From: Plotosus lineatus
Taxonomy: Eukaryota; Chordata; Actinopteri; Siluriformes; Plotosidae
Direction of reading: 5' to 3'
Assembly: GCA_024760905.1 (NCBI GenBank)
Contig: CM045733.1
Location: 70,726,001-70,790,000 of the forward strand
DNA length: 64,000 nt
Of the stretch, positions 56,114 to 64,000 are shown one piece after another. The notes beneath the pieces were generated by a model. The model made no database searches. It saw only the letters and a list, made by a program, of their open reading frames with translations, and was not told the DNA's origin. Each line of letters begins with the position of its first letter. Position 1 is the stretch's first letter. The translations under genes were made by a program, and so were the position numbers.

Positions 56114-57714
56114 TAAAGGACAGAGAGGGAAATGTATTGACTGATGACAGAAGTGTGCTGGGAAGATGGAAAGAGTACTTTGAAGAGCTGATGAATGAGG
56201 AAAATGAGAGAGAAAAAAGAGTAGAAGAGGTTGCCATTGAGGAGCAGGAAGTAGCAAAGATTAGTAAGGGTGAAGTGAGGAGGGCATTGAAGAGGATGAA
56301 GAATGGAAAGGCAGTTGGTCCTGATGACATACCGGTGGAGGTATGGAAGTGTCTAGGAGAGGTAGCAGTAGATTTTCTGACAAGAACATTTAACAAGGTC
56401 TTAGAGAGTGAGAGGATGCCAGAGGAATGGAGGAGAAGTGTGCTGGTGCCCATTTTTAAGAACAAGGGAGACGTGCAGAGTTGTGGCAACTACAGAGGGA
56501 TAAAGTTGATGAGCCATACGATGAAGTTATGGGAAAGAATAGTGGAAGCTAGACTAAGGGCAGAAGTCAGCATTTGTGAACAACAGTTTGGTTTCATGCC
56601 CAGAAAGAGCACCACAGATGCAGTGTTTGCCTTGAGGATGTTAATGGAGAAATACAGAGAAGGTCAGACGGAGCTGCATTGTGCCTTTGTGGATCTGGAG
56701 AAAGCATATGACAGGGTGCCGAGAGAAGAACTGTGGTATTGCATGAGGAAGTCTGGAGTGGCAGAGAAGTATGTTAGAGTGGTGCAGGACATGTATGAGA
56801 GATGTAAGACAGTGGTGAGGTGTACTGTCGGTGTGACAGAAGAGTGCAAGGTGGAGGTGGGACTGCATCAAGGGTCAGCTCTCAGCCCCTTCTTGTTCGC
56901 TATGGTGATGGACAGGCTGACAGACGAGGTTAGACAAGATTCCCCATGGACTATGATGTTTGCAGATGACATTGTAATCTGTAGTGAGAGCAGAGAACAA
57001 GTGCAGGAAAATCTAGAGAGGTGGAGGTATGCCCTGGAAAGGAGGGGAATGAAGATTAGCCTCAGTAAGACAGAATACATGTGCATGAATGCCAAGGACC
57101 AAAGAGGAACAGTGAGATTACAGGGAGCAGAGATAAGAAAGGTGGAGGATTTTAAGTACTTAGGCTCAACAATCCAGAGCAATGGAGAGTGTGGAAAAGA
57201 GGTGAAGAAGCGTGTGCAGGCAGGTTGGAATAGTTGGAGAAAAGTGTCCCGTGTGATGTGTGATAGGAGGGTATCGGCAAAAATGAAAGGAAAAGTGTAC
57301 AAGACGGTGTTGAGGCCAACGATGCTGTATGGGTTAGAAACAGTGGCCCTGGGGAAAAGACAGGAGGCAGAGTTGGAGGTAGCAGAGATGAAAATGTTGA
57401 GGTTCTCTTTGGGAGTAACGAGGATGGATAGGATTAGGAATGAGCACACCAGAGGGACAGCACATGTAAGACGTTTTGGAGACAAAGTCAGAGAGGCTAG
57501 ATTGAGATGGTTTGGACATGTACAGAGGAGGGATAGTGAGTATATTGGTAATAGGATGCTGAGGCTGGAACTACCAGGCAAAAGGCCTAGAGGAAGACCA
57601 AAGAGACGATTCATGGATGTGGTGAAGGAGGACATGAAGGTCGTTGGTGTAAGAGAAGAAGATGCAAAGGATAGGGTGAGATGGAGGCAGATGATTCGCT
57701 GTGGCGACCCCTGA
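56062..57714 (+). pseudogene. RTE LINE ORF, reverse transcriptase part
   Basis: It follows the frameshift in copy 2. Motifs in order: [93 protein letters not shown] (catalytic Asp pair), [12 protein letters not shown] and a C-terminal basic region [20 protein letters not shown]. All reverse transcriptase blocks are intact; only the frameshift near 56,045 separates it from the endonuclease. Expression as one protein would need that break repaired or bypassed. Confidence 0.88.
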
Positions 57715-58048
57715 AGGGAAAAGCCGAAAGGAAAAGAAGAAGACTCCAAAGAGTGGCGAATTTCAGTGCCCCCGTCAAGTCCTCGTCTATTGGGTGTTGC
57801 TTATTGAGCTTGAAAGCAGCAAAACAAGCTTCTGAAATTAGATTACAAAAATTCCTTTGATAAACATTTTATTTCATAAATAATGTGCTATGTAGGCTAC
57901 CCAGAAGATTCAACTTTGTGATTCAGATGAAGGTATTATAAATCTAATAATGATGCAACTGCAAAATTCTTTGTCCGCTTATTGGTTGAATTATAAGAAT
58001 AAATCTTTTTTTGCAAATCTTTTTCTGTTTGACTAACTATTGAGTAAT

Positions 58049-58217
<169 letters not shown>

Positions 58218-58350
58218 CACCACGGTCTTGTCCACCAAGAGAAGCCAAGGCAACCACCTGCAAAATAATAAATGCTAATTAGCACCATTTACAATTATTT
58301 AAATATTGTATCAAGTATAAACTGATGTAGAAGCAGACTAATAAAAAAAA

Positions 58351-58497
58351 CAGGAAGGGCACCCGTCGTAAAACTTTTCCCAAAATACAGAATGCGAACC
58401 GTCAAGACAAAGGCCTCGATCGATCCAGGATGAAATTTGTCTTGACGGTTTGCATTCTGTATTTTGGCAAAAGTTTTACGACGGGTGCCCTTCCTGT
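58351..58497. repeat. inverted repeat made of the RTE LINE 5' region
   Basis: Left arm 58351-58410 (acaggaagggcacccgtcg...) and right arm about 58,436-58,497 are reverse complements of some 60 bases with a 25-base spacer. Both match the LINE 5' region (gacaggaagggcatccggcg); the right arm continues further into it. Confidence 0.85.
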
Positions 58498-58709
58498 CGC
58501 AACCCTCTGTATTTATCCAGGCTTTCTACAAGTTACAGTTTAACATTTGGAAAATGTTTTCTTAATGTTATGACGGAAGGTTTTCTCCAGGTTAGAAAAC
58601 AAACTTACAGTTTAACGTTCTGAGAACGTTCCAAGAACCTGTATTACATAACAAAACCAAAATATAACTACAGGGGAACATTACCAAAATGTTTTGTGTT
58701 ACTTGGGGT

Positions 58710-59230
58710 GCTGAATGTAAAAAAAAGGGCAATATAAGGTAAGAAAATTGGTAGTGTATGCTATTTTATACTCCTATATATATATGTCTCCTGGAAATAT
58801 TCTGGACAACCATAACTACGTGTTTCTCATGCTATTAAAAACATTATGGGACACCATTCTCCGCTGAGTGGTTGTTGTGTTGTAGGGAAATGTGTAAAAT
58901 ATAGTTTTCAATCATTCTTTTAACAAAAATGAAATTCTAACTGAAGCAATCCATAAAATAAATAAAAGGATAAAAAGCAATGTAAATCTTTAAGTATTGC
59001 AGTGAAGTATTGGTTAAATTCAGAAGATGAGACAGTGCTGAATGCCTTATATGACTGCTTTGTCCCTTGGCCATTTTTCTCATCTTGCACAGTGACTGTG
59101 AAATTAGTGCAAGAGGACATGATCAGTTTTTTCCTTCTTCTCACTCTCTCTTACTTCAGAGAGAAAATATCTAACATTCAGTCACTTCTGTTCTAATGAC
59201 TCTCCCTCCTTGTGTTACTGAAGGAGCTAG
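58710..59230. other. unassigned sequence
   Basis: AT-rich with no recognised repeat or gene motif. Confidence 0.5.
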
Positions 59231-59261
59231 ATTTCTTTCTTTCTTTTGGCCCCCCCCCCCC

Positions 59262-59452
59262 CCCTTTTTTTTTTTTCGGGAGTCCCCACAGCGAATCATC
59301 TGATTCGCACGTTTGATTTGGCAGAGGTATTTACGTCGGATGCCCTTCCGGTCACAACCCTTTTTAGCGAGGGACAGAAACACGCTGACGGCTTTGCAGC
59401 TCCTCTTTACGAAAGTCAGCAATGGTTCTTTTACATCAACCTCTCACCGTAC
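59262..59452 (-). repeat. RTE-tailed SINE, head missing
   Basis: On the minus strand, body and tail only: agcaatggttcttttacatc complement, gatgcccttccggtcacaac and the gattcgctgtggggactccc end. A C15/T10 homopolymer run abuts the 3' end. Confidence 0.85.
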
Positions 59453-59459
59453 AGTATTC

Positions 59460-60400
59460 ACCTTAAATCCCATTATGCAGTAACTTTAAAGAAAAGCATA
59501 AGAAAAGTTTTGTATTTACAAGAGTAAACACGGTAAATACCTTGTTAATCATTTAACAAATAGTGTCACAGTAATAGTGTCATCATGTGCAGTAAATTCA
59601 GTTGGGGGTTTTTCCGTACCTTTTAAGCATATTACAATAATCATTTCTTTCTGTATATCTTTCCCCAGTGGTCCCAGTTTTCAGAGGATTCAGGCCAAGT
59701 AGTAGCCCAGTAAGAAAGGCTCTGGTAACCAGGCTGATTAAGCCAGACAAAGCTTCTTCTCTTTTCAAAGGTCTGCAGTGTCCTGAATCCCCTAACACAC
59801 TGTTGGTGGTATAGCTCTCTGTATAAGCCTTCACTATTCACACATTAGAATTCAAAGAAAATTAAAATGAGAAATTAAATTAATTTCTGAAATCACAAAA
59901 AATGAGTACAGTCATAGAAGACGCTTTGTGTGAAAGTAGTGAAGACTATTTACACCAACTGATCTCTTTAAGGTGGCAGATTTCATGCTTGTGGAAAACT
60001 GCTGATTTAATGTTTTTCAAATCTGAAGGATGTTTGTATATGATATACTGGTAGAGTAAGCCAGGTTTTGGCTGGCTGCAGCTGAATTCTACAAAAAAGT
60101 AGGCCATGAGGATTAATACAGATCTGAAAACCTTTTTAAACAAACACTTATTTATTTATTTTTGTTGTTGCAATAGACAGTTTATTTTTGGGAGAGCTAA
60201 ATTGAGAGAATAAAGCGAGAGTAGATTCATAAGAAAAATGATGTCCAGAAAGAATGCATTAAAATACATGCTGTGGGTGTTCTTCTTCACACCTAATACA
60301 ATGTTTTTATATTTTTCCAAAAAAACAATATAAATGAAAAAAATATATATATTAGAAAACAGTTATTTCTGACTGTAAATATAAATGGCAAAACTATAAT
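59460..60400. other. unassigned sequence
   Basis: No coding exon or repeat family recognised. Confidence 0.5.
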
Positions 60401-60407
60401 GGCAAAA

Positions 60408-60619
60408 GGTGGCACAGTATAAAAGTTAGCATATCCGCCTCACAACAAGAAGGTCTTGGGTTCGATTCCCAGCTGGGCTTTTCTGTGTGGAGTTTGGATG
60501 TTCTCCCCGTCCTTGTGTGGGTTTCCTTTGGGTACTCTGGTTTCCTTTCACAGTCCAAAAACATGCACAGTAATTGGCTGTTCTAAATTAGCCGTAGGTG
60601 TGAGAGTGATTATGAATGG

Positions 60620-60676
<57 letters not shown>

Positions 60677-60805
60677 CGCCCTGTGATGGCCTGGCGAGCT
60701 GTCCAGGGTGTGCCCTGCCCTCACTTGGAGTCGGCTGAGATGTGCGCCAGCCTTCCTGTGACCCTAATTAGGATTAAGTTGTTTAGAAACTGAATGAATG
60801 AATGA
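60408..60805 (+). repeat. V-SINE/DANA-like SINE with internal (GT)n, full length
   Basis: Head ggtggcacagtataaaagtt with B-box ggttcgattcc, core (gtgtggagtttggatgttct, gggtttcctttgggtactct), a (GT)n run at 60,620-60,674, and L2-like tail from cctgtgatggcctggcgagc to gaatgaatgaatg. Confidence 0.88.
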
Positions 60806-60809
60806 TGAT

Positions 60810-61680
60810 GGTGGAATTAGTACATATCATTAGTATTGCAGTATGACAAAAATGAAAAATGACAGTCTGTTAGATAGAAATGCTAAAATTTGGCTTTAAA
60901 GCCCAACAATTTAATTGCTTTGAGTACCTCATCTTCAGAGCATCAAATACATTTTTTGTGCCTGCTTTATTCTCTTTTTCATGGTGATGAGCAGATGAAA
61001 AAGCTGTCCTCACTGACCTTTTGCAGGTCAGTCAGTTTTAAGCATTCGGCGCTCTCACTCGCTCTTCTCAAGCCCTCTCGCGTCCAATCATTACTCACCT
61101 CCTGAAAAGCACAGAGGTGTAGCTCCACTAAACAGACTCTCTTTGACTTATTTCCCAGCTCTTCTGCTCACTGGGGAATTGACACGGTCCATCAGGGGAA
61201 AAGTGGTCTTTTACAGTGTTCCATTTAAATGAATGGAGGCTTTATGGAAATGGTGCAGGATCAGAACCCTGTTACTGTACGTGGTGCTTGAGAAAACACC
61301 TTACCGGATATTTTGAAGGCAATTTTAAGTTCATCATCGAATATGGGTGTGGGGCGTTAATACTTCAAAATTCACTGGCCACCTGTAAATTGTTAATAGA
61401 AAATAACTGGCCGTTCAGTAATGGAAAGGGTTGAATCAGTTTATATATGTCTTTATCGCAAGACACCTGCATAATAAAGAGCAGTAAGTCACCTCAATCA
61501 ATAGCCTTCATTTATGCTATCATGCTCAGAAGTGGAATACCGTTGATGTGGAGACGAATAAGATGCAAGGCATTCTTGATTGCCCAACCCACATTGTCGA
61601 AATGGAACCCTCTGCTGCTCTCTTGGGGCTTTAGGAGAAAGAAATTACAATTCTGTAAATAGAAGCTACCTTACCATAGT
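60810..61680. other. repeat-poor stretch upstream of acan
   Basis: There is no known repeat and no gene motif. On the minus strand cttttcaggag followed by gtgagtaatg at about 61,090-61,110 is a strong donor-like sequence, so a non-coding acan 5' exon here is possible but unproven. Confidence 0.35.
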
Positions 61681-61817
61681 CAACAGAGACAGACACAGAA
61701 AGACAGAGAAACACACAGGCAGAAAGACATAGACTCAGACAGACAGACAGACAGGGATAGAGGCACACAGAGAGAAACTGAACAGAAAGACATAGAAAAG
61801 GGGGCCACAGAGTGGGG

Positions 61818-61885
<68 letters not shown>

Positions 61886-61998
61886 CAGACAGGCAAAACA
61901 TGAGAGAATGATAGCGACAGAGTGGGAGGCAGAGAGGCAGATGGTGACATACACACAGAGGCAGAGAGAGGGGGAAGGAGAGAGAGAGAGAGAGAGCA

Positions 61999-62091
<93 letters not shown>

Positions 62092-62092
62092 C
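61680..62092. repeat. (GA)n polypurine tract
   Basis: Degenerate caga units pass into a GA array from about 61,818 to 62,089, interrupted at 61,884-61,978. The plus strand is almost pure purine over long runs. Confidence 0.95.
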
Positions 62093-62114
62093 CCTAAAAT
62101 GTATTGATAAACCT

Positions 62115-62365
62115 AAACTCATTCATTCATTTTCTGAACCACTTAACATATCATTAGGGTCAAAGGGAGGCTGGCGTCCATCTCAGTCGACTCTGGGCGA
62201 GATGCATGTTTTTGGACTGTGGGAGGAATCGGAGTACCTGGAGGAAAACAAGCAAGTGCGGGAAGAACATGCAAACTCCACACAGAAATGTCCGAGCTGG
62301 GAATCAAACCCAGGGCCTCCTTGCTGTGAGACGGACATGCTAACCATTATACCACCGTGCCACCT
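62115..62365 (-). repeat. V-SINE/DANA-like SINE
   Basis: Minus-strand head near 62,300-62,363 (gggaatcaaacccagggcct is the B-box side), core (gaagaacatgcaaactccac) and tail at attcattcattttctgaacc. The GA array lies at its 3' end. Confidence 0.8.
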
Positions 62366-62452
62366 AAACCTAAACTAAAATACTAATTAGAATTTTGCTT
62401 TGTAAACAATGCAAATTTCTGAAATACAATATGATAGGCAACATTACAGCTT

Positions 62453-62785
62453 CATTTATTTTCTGTAATCGCTTAATCCTAATTGGGATTTCGGGCAGGC
62501 TGGTGCCTATCCCAGCCGAGGCCAGGTGAGGGCAGAGTACACCCTGGATGGCTCGCCAGGCCATCGCAGGAGAGAAACACTTATGCAGCCTACTCTTGTC
62601 AAAAGTCAGCAATGGTTCTTTTACATGCCTCACACCATAGACAGTGAGAGACATGGCCGGCCTTTGTTAACCCAGTTAGCTGCACTAAGGGGGACAGCAG
62701 TGACAATCCGTTGACAGTGGGGCTTGAACCCCCAACCTTAGGATCCGTGACACCACCTTTACCACCAGGTATCCATTGCCCACAT
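62453..62785 (-). repeat. tRNA SINE with L2-like tail
   Basis: Minus strand: head with B-box region (gcttgaacccccaaccttag), body (accatagacagtgagagaca), L2-like tail (atggctcgccaggccatcgc to cttcatttattttctgtaat). Confidence 0.85.
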
Positions 62786-62934
62786 CACAGTTAGGATATT
62801 TAAAATTTATTCATAGTTGAGCTCCATATTTATACTATTGCAAAGCCATGTTGTTTTCTCGTCCATGCTCACGAGCCAACACGAGCAGCCATGCACTTGC
62901 ACTTTGCAGAAAATGATAGTGTTTAGTCTTTTTT

Positions 62935-63243
62935 CTTCTTCCTTCCTTCCTTTCAGCTTTTTCCCTTTCTCGTGAGTCGCCACGGCAACGTTGGATGCCC
63001 TTCCTGTCACAACCCTTTAGCGAGGGACAGAAACACACTGACGGCTTTGCAGCCTACTCTTTATGAAAGTCAGCAATGGTTCTTTTACATCAACCTCTCA
63101 CCATAGACAGTGAGAGACATGGCCCGCCATTGATAACCCAGTTAGCTGCACTGGGGGGACAGTGATAATCCTGTGGGGACTCGAACTCCCAACCTTAGGA
63201 TCAGCGATCCTGCGCCCTATCCGCTAGACCACCACTGGCCCAA
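62935..63243 (-). repeat. RTE-tailed tRNA SINE
   Basis: Minus strand: head with B-box gactcgaactcccaacctta complement, body, and tail. The tail lacks part of the joint between the RTE 5'- and 3'-type blocks (gagtcgccacggc runs straight into aacgttggatgccc). Confidence 0.87.
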
Positions 63244-63249
63244 ATATAG

Positions 63250-64000
63250 CCTATTATATGCATATTTTAAAATTTTGACATGTTAAAGCATTATTGATAA
63301 AATATGAGTTTTTCTAGATGGTCAGAATTCTGGACTATAAACTCTTGTGCAGATTCTGCCAGAAATTAAATTATTTAAATATGCATTTAAAGTGTGTAAT
63401 CTGTCGTTTTTGCCCGTTATCACATCAGTATGATGTTCCTAATGCATCAATGAGTCTATGCTCCAGTTAGTGCAGAGAACATTTAACCCTTACCCAATAA
63501 CACACCAGAGCCAAACAGACAAAAGTAAACCATTTGTTTTTAAAATATCATTGAAAAGCCTCTTATATTATGACACTATCTTTAAAAAAAAAAACAATAA
63601 TAACTAAACATTGTTGGAGCTCCACTGAATATTTCTATACTGTATTTTGTGACAGCTGTTTTTCAGGGGATCCCCTGCACATCCTCTCCAGTGCTGTAGG
63701 TGGCAGTCATTAGGTGTAATACTGAGCGTGCGTATACACTCACATGCTTTACCTCAAACGAAAGTAGTACAAGCTGGATCTATCCGAGAACACACACACA
63801 CACACACACACTTCCCTCCTCCACAGTGTGTGTTGAAACAGTACATCGCTTCCGGTTATACGCGGCTCTTCTCACACACTGCACTGCTGAGGAAGGCACT
63901 GCTGGCTTTAGTTTTAGTCCTAAGACTGTGCAGGGTTCTTTTTTTTCCTTTCTGAAGTTGCTTTATATTTGGCACCAGACAAGGGAGTTGTTGCTGTGAT
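63250..64000. other. right end of window, no gene assigned
   Basis: (CA)n at 63,790-63,811. The last 200 bases are somewhat more GC-rich and, on the minus strand, contain aaatataaagc, which could be a TATA-like element. No exon could be supported. Confidence 0.35.

Larger units (their letters stand above)
54610..57742 (+). mobile_element. RTE-like LINE copy 2, full length, one frameshift
   Basis: A 9-bp duplication actccaaag flanks it (54601-54609, 57743-57751). It starts with a G run and ggcacaaaccagtg, and ends ggcgacccctgaagggaaaa then an aag-rich tail. This is the best copy in the window; about 3.1 kb is a normal RTE length. Confidence 0.93.

Overview
The window is vertebrate nuclear DNA, most likely from a teleost fish. 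Genes are split into phase-compatible exons with GT/AG junctions, introns are packed with tRNA-derived SINEs, RTE-type LINEs, Tigger, hAT and Tc1 DNA transposons, and dinucleotide microsatellites are long and frequent. No bacterial operon, CRISPR array or phage module is visible. All calls come from reading the sequence; no database search was run.

Three protein-coding genes can be assembled exon by exon, and together they form the mfge8 - hapln3 - acan block known from other vertebrates. (1) Positions 1 to about 12,060, plus strand: the 3' part of mfge8, six exons coding for both discoidin (F5/8C) domains; the upstream EGF-like exons lie outside the window. (2) About 21,170-31,200, plus strand: complete hapln3 (360 codons plus stop), signal peptide, Ig V domain and two Link modules. 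(3) 34,894-47,739, minus strand: the complete coding region of an aggrecan core protein (acan), 13 coding exons and 1,176 residues, with G1 (Ig + 2 Link), an interglobular domain carrying the aggrecanase motif TEGE-ARG, a single Link module in place of G2, a short Ser-Gly-rich chondroitin sulfate domain, C-type lectin, CCP and a short basic tail. hapln3 and acan converge tail to tail. Their products work together in cartilage and other matrix: link protein stabilises the binding of aggrecan G1 to hyaluronan. Mfge8 is a secreted, phosphatidylserine-binding bridging protein.

The rest is a transposon landscape. At least five copies of one RTE-like LINE are present (7.5-10.5 kb, 14.2-15.5 kb, 26.9-28.3 kb, 42.5-44.6 kb, 54.6-57.7 kb); one is nearly intact with a single frameshift. 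Four Tigger/pogo elements are delimited by terminal inverted repeats and TA duplications (0.5-1.2, 6.9-10.8, 23.2-24.1, 40.5-41.4 kb), and the second carries a nested LINE. A 1-kb hAT element with a BED-finger exon sits inside a LINE. A degenerate Tc1 lies at 19.4-20.6 kb, a TTCCG-rich transposon with 10-bp target duplication at 39.0-40.2 kb, and an unclassified 5-kb transposon at 53.6-58.7 kb with another LINE nested in it. SINEs include a composite family (tRNA head, body taken from the RTE 5' and 3' ends), a sister family with the same head but an L2-like tail, V-SINE/DANA-like copies, and a 5S-rRNA-derived fragment.

The most unusual points are: acan G2 reduced to one Link module, with a nested transposon pile-up in the intron where the missing exons belong; loss of calcium-site residues in its lectin domain; an old, roughly 4-kb palindrome in that same intron whose arms and loop carry three separate insertions; three LINE copies sharing the same disabling 7-nt deletion; and three long foldback structures (11.1, 18.6 and 58.4 kb).
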